The position numbers and the translations under genes are program-made. The notes below the pieces were generated by a model that saw only the letters and a list, made by a program, of their open reading frames with translations, was not told the origin of the DNA and did no database searches. Shown here in pieces: positions 6,753 through 11,939 of a stretch of DNA of 11,939 nucleotides. Position 1 is the stretch's first letter. Each line of letters starts with the position of its first letter. The DNA lies in assembly GCA_035318785.1 (NCBI GenBank), contig DATHDZ010000057.1, positions 1 through 11,939 on the forward strand. The letters are read 5' to 3'. The stretch is from CAIYRG01 sp035318785 (lineage in GTDB: Bacteria; Pseudomonadota; Alphaproteobacteria; Micropepsales; Micropepsaceae).

Positions 6753-7499
6753 TTGACCGAGCATTATCTGTCGCGTTTGCCACAGTTTTTCCTAACACCC
6801 GGAGGGGCTTGCCCCTATTTGCCGGGGAAGGTCGAGCGTAAGGTTTTCGCTCGGCTGATGGGACCCCACGCGACAGGCTTGAACGACGCCCTCACCCATT
6901 CCGGTTTCCGCCGCAGCCAGATGATCGCTTATCGCCCTGCTTGCGACGGCTGCACGGCCTGCGTCTCGGTGCGCGTGGTGGCCGAGGAATTCGTCGCCAA
7001 CCGCACCATGCGGCGTATGGACCGCAGCAACGCCAATCTCATCCGCACCGTCGTTCCGCCCGAGGCGACGCGCGAGCAATTTGCGCTGCTGCAAACCTAT
7101 CTGGCCAGCCGCCACGCCGGCGGCGGCATGTCGGACATGGGACTGTTCGACTATGTCGCCATGGTCGAGGAAACGCCCGTCGAAACCATGCTGATCGAAT
7201 ACCGCGTTCGGGAGCGCGATGGGAGCGTGGGCGCGCTTGTCGCCTGCGCGCTGACCGATGTGCTGCAGGATGGGCTGTCGATGGTCTACAGCTTTTTCGA
7301 TCCCGCGCTCGCCTATCGCAGTCTCGGCACCTACATGATTTTGGATCACGTGCGCGCCGCGAAAATGAAACGCGTGCCCTATGTGTATCTCGGCTATTGG
7401 GTGCGCGGCAGCCGCAAGATGGACTACAAGGCACGGTTCCAGCCTTTGGAAGCGCTCGGTTCGTCGGGCTGGAAGCGCCTTCCGCCAGACGCGGTTTAG
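6753..7499 (+). CDS. bpt: Aspartate/glutamate leucyl-tRNA-protein transferase (Bpt, ATE-like)
   Basis: This enzyme moves an amino acid, Leu in the Bpt group, from aminoacyl-tRNA to proteins with N-terminal Asp or Glu, marking them for ClpS/ClpAP degradation (bacterial N-degron pathway). From the TTG start it has 248 residues, normal for the family; a GTG at 6723 in the same frame would add 10. The N-terminal ATE domain shows L-T-P-G-G-A-C-P-Y-L-P-G (14-25) and the conserved cysteine cluster C-D-G-C-T-A-C (64-70), preceded by GFRRSQMIAYRPA (51-63). The C-terminal GNAT-like half has Y-S-F-F-D-P, the S-L-G-T-Y-M-I-L-D stretch and V-Y-L-G-Y-W-V-R-G-S-x-K-M-x-Y-K. It is a single-gene unit on the plus strand, 22 bp tail-to-tail with metG. 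Older annotations call this family arginyl-tRNA-protein transferase; activity on Leu is inferred from the family. Confidence 0.92.
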   Translation: MTEHYLSRLPQFFLTPGGACPYLPGKVERKVFARLMGPHATGLNDALTHSGFRRSQMIAYRPACDGCTACVSVRVVAEEFVANRTMRRMDRSNANLIRTVVPPEATREQFALLQTYLASRHAGGGMSDMGLFDYVAMVEETPVETMLIEYRVRERDGSVGALVACALTDVLQDGLSMVYSFFDPALAYRSLGTYMILDHVRAAKMKRVPYVYLGYWVRGSRKMDYKARFQPLEALGSSGWKRLPPDAV

Positions 7500-7521
7500 C
7501 GTCTCATCCAATTCCTGTCGT

Positions 7522-9294
7522 TTATTCCTGGCCGCCGAAGCGTGCCTCCCAGGCCGCAGTTTGTTCGTCGGTGATTTTGGCGAACAGCACATCAGGTGGA
7601 TGGATCGCCCTTCCCGGCGTAAGCCCATCCAGGAATTCCGCCATCGGCTCGTCCGGCCAGGGAATGAGATCCGGCGCTTCCATCACCGCCTGGTGGATCT
7701 TCTTCGCCGAGTCCGGAACGAACGGCCATGCCAGATGGCCGAAGAGATGCACGAGATTCAACCCCATGCGCACGCTCGCTGCGGCACGGTCCCGATCGGT
7801 CTTGATGGTGGTCCAGGGCGCGGCCTTGGTCAGATATTCGTTGCCCAAAACCCAGATCGCGCGCAGCTCGGCCACGGATTTGCGGAACTCCATGGCCTCC
7901 ATATAGTCCGTATACTGAGAGATACGCCGGTCCAGTTCGGCGGCCAAAGCTTCCTCTTCCGCGCCGTAGGAGCCGGCTTCCGGCACTTTGCTTTCGAAGC
8001 GCGCCGCGCAGAAGCGCGTCACCCGGTTGACGAAATTGCCGAGCACGTCGGCCAGGTCCTTGTTCACCACACCGGCGAAATGGGGCCAGGTGAAATTGGA
8101 GTCCGAGCCTTCCGGCGCGTTCGCCATCAGATAATAGCGCCAGTAATCGGCCGGCAAGATTTCGAGCGCCGTGTCCATGAAGACGCCGCGCTTGCCGCTG
8201 GTCGAAAATTTTCCGCCGTAATAGTTCAGCCAGTTGAAGCCTTTCAGGCGATCGACCAGCTTCCAGGGCTCTCCCGAACCCAGAAGCGTTACCGGAAAGC
8301 CCACGGTGTGGAACGGCACATTGTCCTTTCCCATGAATTCGTAATAGCGGACGTCCTTGGCTTTCTCGCCGAACCACCAGTCGCGCCACGCATCACCCTT
8401 GCCATTCGCATCAGCCCATTCCTTCGTAGCGGCGATGTATTCAATCGGCGCATCGAACCAGACATAGAACACCTTGCCTTTGAGTTTGCCGTCCCCGATG
8501 TCGTCGGGCACCGGCACGCCCCACTCCACATCCCGCGTGATGCCGCGGTCGTGTAAGCCTTCATCCAGCCATTTGTTGGCAATCGATGTGACCAACAACG
8601 GCCAATCGTCCTTGTGACCAGCGATCCATTGGCGAAGCTGCGGAACAAATTCCGATTGCTTCAGGAACAGATGCGTCGAATCCCTGATCTCGATATCCGT
8701 CGAGCCGGAAATCGCCGAGCGCGGATTGATGAGATCGACCGGATCGAGCACGCGCGTGCAGTTCTCGCACTGATCTCCACGCGCGCTTTCATAGCCGCAA
8801 TGCGGACAGGTGCCGATCACATAACGATCCGCCAGGAACCGTTTGTCCGCATTCGAATAGACCTGTTTCGTGGTGCGCACGTCCAGGAAGCCGCGCTTCC
8901 ACAGCGCGCGGGCGAAATGCTGCGTCAACTCGTGATTCTGCGGATTGGACGAGCGGCCGAAATGATCCCAAGACAGTTGGAAGCCATCGCCCGCTTTTTT
9001 CTGCAAAAGATACTGCCCGGCACAAAAGGTGCGGACGTCCTGCCCCGCTTCCGCGGCGGCCAGTTCGGTGGTGGAACCGTGCTCGTCGGTCGCGCAGATG
9101 AGCAGGGTTTCGCGGCCGCGGGCACGCTGGAAACGCCCAAAAACGTCAGCCGGCAACTGCGAGCCCGCAAGCGTACCGAGATGCTTGACGCCGTTGATGT
9201 AGGGAAGAGCGCTGGTAATGAGGATGCGGGATTGAAGGGAACTTGCAGGCATTCGAAAAACCGCCGCTTGCGTGATGACCAAGGAACCGGACAT
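7522..9294 (-). CDS. metG: Methionyl-tRNA synthetase
   Basis: This cytoplasmic class I synthetase charges tRNA-Met. In the 590-residue reading the Rossmann core begins with R-I-L-I-T-S-A-L-P-Y-I-N-G (23-35). HLGT (38-41) stands for the HIGH motif and KFSTS (362-366) for KMSKS. A zinc-ribbon insertion carries four Cys in CPHC (163-166) and CENC (176-179). GKDNVPFHT (322-330) is a MetRS signature. The anticodon-binding helical domain fills about 400-560. The C-terminal EMAP/Trbp111-like dimerisation domain of the 677-residue E. coli enzyme is absent, so this is the short form. The ATG at 9294 or the one at 9252 (M-P-A-S-S-L) could be the start; AGAAG 11 nt before the first is a weak, distant ribosome-binding site. 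Conserved residues begin only after residue 20, so both are possible. Confidence 0.96.
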   Translation of the reverse strand: MSGSLVITQAAVFRMPASSLQSRILITSALPYINGVKHLGTLAGSQLPADVFGRFQRARGRETLLICATDEHGSTTELAAAEAGQDVRTFCAGQYLLQKKAGDGFQLSWDHFGRSSNPQNHELTQHFARALWKRGFLDVRTTKQVYSNADKRFLADRYVIGTCPHCGYESARGDQCENCTRVLDPVDLINPRSAISGSTDIEIRDSTHLFLKQSEFVPQLRQWIAGHKDDWPLLVTSIANKWLDEGLHDRGITRDVEWGVPVPDDIGDGKLKGKVFYVWFDAPIEYIAATKEWADANGKGDAWRDWWFGEKAKDVRYYEFMGKDNVPFHTVGFPVTLLGSGEPWKLVDRLKGFNWLNYYGGKFSTSGKRGVFMDTALEILPADYWRYYLMANAPEGSDSNFTWPHFAGVVNKDLADVLGNFVNRVTRFCAARFESKVPEAGSYGAEEEALAAELDRRISQYTDYMEAMEFRKSVAELRAIWVLGNEYLTKAAPWTTIKTDRDRAAASVRMGLNLVHLFGHLAWPFVPDSAKKIHQAVMEAPDLIPWPDEPMAEFLDGLTPGRAIHPPDVLFAKITDEQTAAWEARFGGQE

Positions 9295-9494
9295 TAGAGC
9301 ACGTTCTTCTCATATGGAAACGCCTACGCCGGCTCTGGATCGGGCATGACGATGATCGCGTTAGGTAGCGCTGCCGCCGGGCGAGCTAACGGCGATTTCA
9401 CGATTTTGCCTAGGCCGAAGGGATTCCCCTGCATCGACTTGCCGCCGCGGCTTGAGTTAAAATTTCTCGTGGCGGAGAAGCGGATTTTTGCATC

Positions 9495-9500
9495 GGGAGG
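9495..9500 (+). promoter_or_regulatory. Strong ribosome-binding site fixing the start at 9508
   Basis: GGGAGG lies 7 nt before the ATG at 9508. It rules in this start over the upstream in-frame ATG at 9346, whose extra 54 codons would precede the signal peptide. The rest of the metG-facing gap (9295-9494) shows no promoter I would defend on either strand. Confidence 0.75.
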
Positions 9501-9507
9501 CGCTGCG

Positions 9508-10347
9508 ATGAGCAAAGGCGCTTGGAAAAGTGGCGGCGGGATATTGGCCGTCGCGCTCTTGGCCGCAATAGCCGCGGCCGCGTCGGAGGGGAAATCCAGC
9601 GCTGCTCCGGATTTCCTGGGCCCCTGGCTCAACGACAACAATTTCAAGCTTATCCCAGCGCCTGAAGGACCCAAGCCGATCGATGATCTTGACGGCTATG
9701 TCCACCACGAGCGCGGTGTCGATGCCAATGGCAATGATGTCAGCACCAACGCCTATATCGGCAATTACAAGAGTCCGCTCCTCACGCCTTGGGGTTCGGC
9801 CACTATGCAAAAACAAGCGGAAAACGCCATCAAAGGACTCGATCCGTTCTGGCCAGCGTCGTTCTGCTACCCCTTCGGTCCCACGGTGTTGCTGCAGCCC
9901 GAGCCGGTCGCGTTCCTTCAAACTTCGAAGGAGATCACCATCGAATATCAGCGCGACCATCAGGTCCGCCGCGTCTATCTGAATGTGCCGCACTCGAAAA
10001 ATCCGCAGCCGTCATGGTACGGCGAATCGGTGGGCCATTACGAAGGCGATACGCTGGTCGTCGATACGATCGGATTCAACGGCAAGGCGTTCGTCGATCG
10101 CTATGGCACACCCTACAGCGAGCAATTGCATATGATCGAGCGCTATCGCATGAGCGCCGACGGCAAATCGCTTCAGGCCGAAGTCACCTATGCGGATCCC
10201 AAAGCGTACAGCACCGAGTGGAAGGCGCTGATCAAATATCATCGCGGGCGCGACCTGCCGGTGGAAGTCGCTTGCGCCGAATCGGCCGTCGATCCGGTGA
10301 CCGGAAAATTGAATGAGATTCCGATCGCGGAGAAACCGGACTTCTGA
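9508..10347 (+). CDS. Exported protein of unknown function with W-x-G-x-S-V-G-x-x-E-G-D-T-L-V-V-D motif
   Basis: I do not recognise a named domain. The 279-residue product has a signal peptide (about residues 1-25, hydrophobic 11-25, Ala-rich cleavage region) and so is probably periplasmic or secreted. The mature part is soluble. A central conserved-looking core runs from E-I-T-I-E-Y-Q-R-D (142-150) through P-S-W-Y-G-E-S-V-G (168-176), EGDTLVVDTIGFN (179-191), D-R-Y-G (197-200) and S-E-Q-L-H-M-I-E-R-Y-R (204-214). From memory, proteins of this pattern are common as uncharacterised exported proteins in soil Alphaproteobacteria and Acidobacteria. Two Cys (120 and 256) could form a disulfide. 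No catalytic motif is evident. It stands alone, divergent from metG, and ends before a strong terminator. The function is left open. Confidence 0.85.
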   Translation: MSKGAWKSGGGILAVALLAAIAAAASEGKSSAAPDFLGPWLNDNNFKLIPAPEGPKPIDDLDGYVHHERGVDANGNDVSTNAYIGNYKSPLLTPWGSATMQKQAENAIKGLDPFWPASFCYPFGPTVLLQPEPVAFLQTSKEITIEYQRDHQVRRVYLNVPHSKNPQPSWYGESVGHYEGDTLVVDTIGFNGKAFVDRYGTPYSEQLHMIERYRMSADGKSLQAEVTYADPKAYSTEWKALIKYHRGRDLPVEVACAESAVDPVTGKLNEIPIAEKPDF

Positions 10348-10376
10348 TCCGCGAAACACGAATTGCGACGCAAAAC

Positions 10377-10412
10377 AGAACACAGCAGGCGGGGGACCGC
10401 CTGCTGTGTTCT
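10377..10412. terminator. Strong, probably bidirectional intrinsic terminator
   Basis: A perfect 16-bp inverted repeat (10377-10392 and 10397-10412) encloses the 4-nt loop GGGA, with GC-rich inner pairs. It is followed by TTT on the plus strand; the minus-strand continuation TGTTTTG is also T-rich. It begins 30 bp after the exported-protein stop and lies 92 bp past the end of the minus-strand barrel gene, so it can serve both convergent genes. The segment 10413-10503 holds nothing else that I can identify. Confidence 0.88.
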
Positions 10413-10503
10413 TTAAACTCTTACGCTTGATCTACGTCGCTTCGACGAAGAACCGATTTGGAGACGAACACCCGCGCATCCATGACGCGCAGGTGTTCAA
10501 GTC

Positions 10504-11325
10504 CTAAAACGTAAGGTCCGCTCCGATTCCCGGCAACCATGGATTCAAATTGCCGTTGCGGTGGTGGTCCACCAGCGAGCCGCCACCCATGTACCAGCGC
10601 ACCCCGACGCGCCAAATATTGTCGTGGCTTTCGATGTTGATGAACTTGTTGTCCTGGTAGGTGTAGCCGCCGTAAGCGGAAATTCCGAGATCCTCGATGA
10701 AGAGGTATTCGACGTCCGCTGACCATGCCGTGGCTCTAAGATCGCCGCGACCGCAAACCTGGCACCCTCTGCCCGTGACAATATCAGCCCATTGCACGCC
10801 GCCGGTGATGGCCAGATCCGGTATGAAGTATCCCGCCACGCCAGCACCGAGGTAGTTTCCGTGGCCGCCAAAGCTCGCCCCGCCGCTGCTCAGCCAGCCG
10901 CCCTTGCCCATCACGGTGATGTTCCCGAAATACCATTCGGCGAACGCCCCGCCATTGGTGAGGTGGCCCAGCTCGTTATAGTTCGAATAGGCGAGATTGA
11001 CGCCAATTCGGCCATCCATGCTCGCCCAGAAGGCACTTCCTCCGAAGTTCCAATCCTCCCGGCTAGCGTGGTCCCTCCAATTATGTCTGTAAGCGGCGTC
11101 CACCTGAAAGTTCAGGTTCGCAAGATCGCTGAGCGGCCCCGCGGCCGATCCGCCAATCAGCCACGAATTGAGCGAGTCGTCTGCGATGCTGAGATCGTCG
11201 TTACCGTAGCTCGTGGTCAGCACTCCGGCAAAATCGGTTAACGTGCCCGCCGCCGCCGGGCCTGACGTCAGCGCCGCCGCAGCGAGAACGCAAGCCGTCC
11301 CCATCATTGTTGTACGTTTTTGCAT
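10504..11325 (-). CDS. Outer-membrane beta-barrel protein, unassigned family
   Basis: The 273-residue product starts with a classical signal peptide (M-Q-K-R-T-T, hydrophobic about 7-20, likely cleavage after A-A-A at 24-26). The mature part is rich in Gly, Asn, Tyr and Trp with alternating amphipathic strands, has no TM helices, and ends L-T-F with the C-terminal Phe expected for recognition by the BAM machinery. Its size fits an 8- to 12-strand barrel. A Cys pair in G-R-G-C-Q-V-C-G-R-G (185-194) lies in what looks like a loop, which is unusual for a barrel this small. The start is fixed by AAGGAGA 5 nt upstream; the frame is open further, to 11433, but that extension would precede the signal peptide. 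It is convergent with the exported protein. Porin, adhesin or structural roles cannot be told apart. Confidence 0.85.
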   Translation of the reverse strand: MQKRTTMMGTACVLAAAALTSGPAAAGTLTDFAGVLTTSYGNDDLSIADDSLNSWLIGGSAAGPLSDLANLNFQVDAAYRHNWRDHASREDWNFGGSAFWASMDGRIGVNLAYSNYNELGHLTNGGAFAEWYFGNITVMGKGGWLSSGGASFGGHGNYLGAGVAGYFIPDLAITGGVQWADIVTGRGCQVCGRGDLRATAWSADVEYLFIEDLGISAYGGYTYQDNKFINIESHDNIWRVGVRWYMGGGSLVDHHRNGNLNPWLPGIGADLTF

Positions 11326-11330
11326 TGCAA

Positions 11331-11337
11331 TCTCCTT
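11331..11337 (-). promoter_or_regulatory. Ribosome-binding site fixing the barrel-gene start
   Basis: On the minus strand AAGGAGA lies 5 nt before the ATG at 11325-11323, a near-consensus Shine-Dalgarno. It excludes the longer reading from 11433. Confidence 0.85.
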
Positions 11338-11418
11338 CGTTTCCATGCGGAACCGTTCTCTCTTGTTTTGGAAAAACGGCCGCGTTGGCGGCGTCGAAGC
11401 GACTCCCCCAAGCGCGCT

Positions 11419-11427
11419 ATTATCATA
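11419..11427 (-). promoter_or_regulatory. Possible -10 region for the barrel gene
   Basis: On the minus strand TATGATAAT contains two overlapping -10-like hexamers (TATGAT and GATAAT). The matching -35 position (11442-11447, GCTACA) is poor, so an activator or alternative sigma factor may be needed, or this may be chance. Transcription from here would give a leader of about 85 nt. Confidence 0.25.
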
Positions 11428-11456
11428 TTTCACCTAGTGGCTGTAGCCCCAGAGCC

Positions 11457-11480
11457 CCCGGTTTGGGGAACGAAACCGGG
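11457..11480. repeat. GC-rich hairpin upstream of the barrel gene
   Basis: CCCGGTTT (11457-11464) and AAACCGGG (11473-11480) are perfect 8-bp complements around an 8-nt loop. No T-run follows on either strand. It lies about 30 bp upstream of the possible -10 region of the barrel gene, where it might be a regulator site, or it could be a leftover of a larger element. Confidence 0.35.
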
Positions 11481-11612
11481 CGAATGGCAATTCCTTCTCG
11501 GGCGTCACCTTGGTGCAACAGCACGGGGTGTGGATCAATATCCCCAATCTCGTACCCGATGCGTGCTTGGGAGGAGAGCCACCACCTATCCGAGCACGAT
11601 ATCCGAACGAAC

Positions 11613-11717
11613 TCATGCCATCTTCGAACGCGAGAACTTGCGAAGGATTCGAAGAGCCAGGTTGTGGACGCCGGCGAAGCAAATCCAGGCAGTTGCCAAA
11701 CTCCAAAAAGCGCGGTG
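11613..11717 (-). pseudogene. Possible relic of an IS5-like transposase C-terminus
   Basis: Between two stops on the minus strand a 34-codon stretch reads LATAWICFAGVHNLALRIL in its middle and ends R-K-F-S-R-S-K-M-A-stop. A-T-A-W followed by a hydrophobic segment and L-x-R-R/L close to the stop is how many IS5-family DDE transposases end. No catalytic DDE part, terminal inverted repeats or target duplication is visible, and the match is from memory on a short hydrophobic segment, so chance is a real alternative. Confidence 0.2.
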
Positions 11718-11823
11718 CTATCCCCAGGCAGGCATAACCCCACAAATTTCATGTCAAACCAGTGAGTTGCGCAATTTTCTGAGCGGCTCTTGCGACGCCA
11801 AGACCGCCCCACTCTTTGCGAGC

Positions 11824-11843
11824 GCTATTGACAATCATTCGCA
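11824..11843. promoter_or_regulatory. Fur box in the bfd promoter
   Basis: Read on the plus strand, 11824-11842 matches the classical 19-bp Fur-box consensus (GATAATGATAATCATTATC) at 14 of 19 positions. The 7-1-7 core TGACAAT-C-ATTCGCA (11829-11843) matches 12 of 15. It overlaps a perfect -35 hexamer TTGACA (11828-11833). AT-rich -10 candidates follow at 11851-11860 (C-A-A-A-T-A-T-A-A-C), with spacing between 17 and 21 bp depending on the hexamer chosen. Iron-loaded Fur bound here would block the polymerase, so the gene downstream should be on when iron is short. Confidence 0.7.
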
Positions 11844-11886
11844 TCTTGGGCAAATATAACCCGTGGCTCGGTACCGGTCCTCTTTG

Positions 11887-11939
11887 ATGATCGTTTGCGT
11901 GTGCAATAGGCTGAGTGAAGCGAAGATTCGCGGCGCAAT
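11887..11939 (+). CDS. bfd: Bacterioferritin-associated ferredoxin (Bfd), 5' end only
   Basis: From the ATG at 11887 the frame reads MIVCVCNRLSEAKIRGA and runs off the right edge after 17 codons. Bfd is a roughly 60- to 100-residue (2Fe-2S) protein that passes electrons to bacterioferritin so that stored iron is released. The start M-x-V-C-x-C-N, with the first two cluster cysteines as C-x-C (Cys4 and Cys6), followed by an S-E-A-x-I-R-x-A helix, is the family's hallmark (E. coli Bfd begins M-Y-V-C-L-C-N). The second cysteine pair, C-x-x-C, would lie beyond the window. The Fur box 45 bp upstream fits the known iron-starvation control of bfd and makes the call stronger. No good Shine-Dalgarno is seen. 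A bfr gene downstream is a reasonable expectation that cannot be checked here. Confidence 0.82.
   Translation, partial: MIVCVCNRLSEAKIRGA

Larger units (their letters stand above)
11434..11823. other. About 390 bp without a convincing gene
   Basis: Several overlapping open frames exist on both strands, but none has a good start, a ribosome-binding site or recognisable protein character. Visible structure is limited to the hairpin at 11457-11480, a TCTTCGAA/TTCGAAGA inverted repeat (11621-11628 and 11648-11655, 19-nt spacer), and a short minus-strand stretch resembling a transposase tail. No tRNA or known structured RNA could be folded by eye. Confidence 0.5.

Noticed and set aside
7381..8556. 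391-codon open frame on the plus strand
   Set aside because: It is antisense to metG and overlaps the bpt end; no family motif or ribosome-binding site.
9346..9507. N-terminal extension of the exported protein
   Set aside because: A GGGAGG ribosome-binding site and a complete signal peptide both fix the start at 9508.
11641..11660. TTCGAATCC-like string on the minus strand, resembling a tRNA T-loop
   Set aside because: The flanking 5-bp stem does not pair and no acceptor or anticodon arm can be found.
11749..11844. 31-codon minus-strand frame, M-R-M-I-V-N-S-A-R-K-E-W-G-G
   Set aside because: It looks protein-like, but its start codons lie inside the Fur box, there is no ribosome-binding site, and the bfd promoter explains the site better.
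11423..11859. Overlapping frames of 100-180 codons on both strands (minus 11423-11812, plus 11320-11859 and others)
   Set aside because: Low-complexity, motif-free readings without ribosome-binding sites; the plus-strand one crosses the barrel leader and the Fur box.

Overview
The window is about 12 kb of GC-rich, densely packed chromosome. It most likely comes from an alphaproteobacterium. The MotB start, the zinc-ribbon methionyl-tRNA synthetase, the Bpt-type leucyl-transferase and the overall base composition all point that way, but I cannot name a genus from sequence alone. Most of the content is ordinary housekeeping and envelope genes. I found no CRISPR array, rRNA, tRNA, intact insertion sequence or prophage.

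Layout. (1) Positions 1-3046, minus strand: a three-gene drug-efflux operon read right to left, marR - emrA - emrB. The inner-membrane pump emrB is cut off by the left edge. (2) 3047-3202: a 156-bp divergent intergenic region with a good promoter for marR and several palindromes. (3) 3203-5596, plus strand: an N-terminally anchored penicillin-acylase-family (S45) Ntn hydrolase. (4) 5734-6669, plus strand: a flagellar-motor MotB with no motA beside it. (5) 6753-7499, plus strand: bpt, an N-degron leucyl-transferase, probably starting at a TTG codon. (6) 7522-9294, minus strand: metG, convergent with bpt. (7) 9508-10347, plus strand: a secreted protein of unknown function, divergent from metG. 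(8) 10377-10412: a strong, probably bidirectional terminator. (9) 10504-11325, minus strand: a small outer-membrane beta-barrel protein. (10) 11326-11886: mainly non-coding, with the barrel gene's leader, a weak trace of a degraded transposase, and a clear Fur box. (11) 11887 to the right edge, plus strand: the first 17 codons of bfd (bacterioferritin-associated ferredoxin), placed directly behind the Fur box.

How the parts work together. MarR probably represses its own operon, and EmrA and EmrB would form an inner-membrane/periplasm export unit needing a TolC-like outer-membrane partner encoded elsewhere. The divergent acylase shares the marR control region, so a combined export-plus-hydrolysis response to amide-containing compounds (beta-lactams, N-acyl homoserine lactones) is possible but unproven. 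At the right end, the Fur box and bfd mark an iron-responsive locus that continues beyond the window. The remaining genes look like independent transcription units. No convincing new multi-gene system is visible; the best leads are the acylase/efflux divergon, the two unassigned envelope proteins and the Fur-bfd edge.
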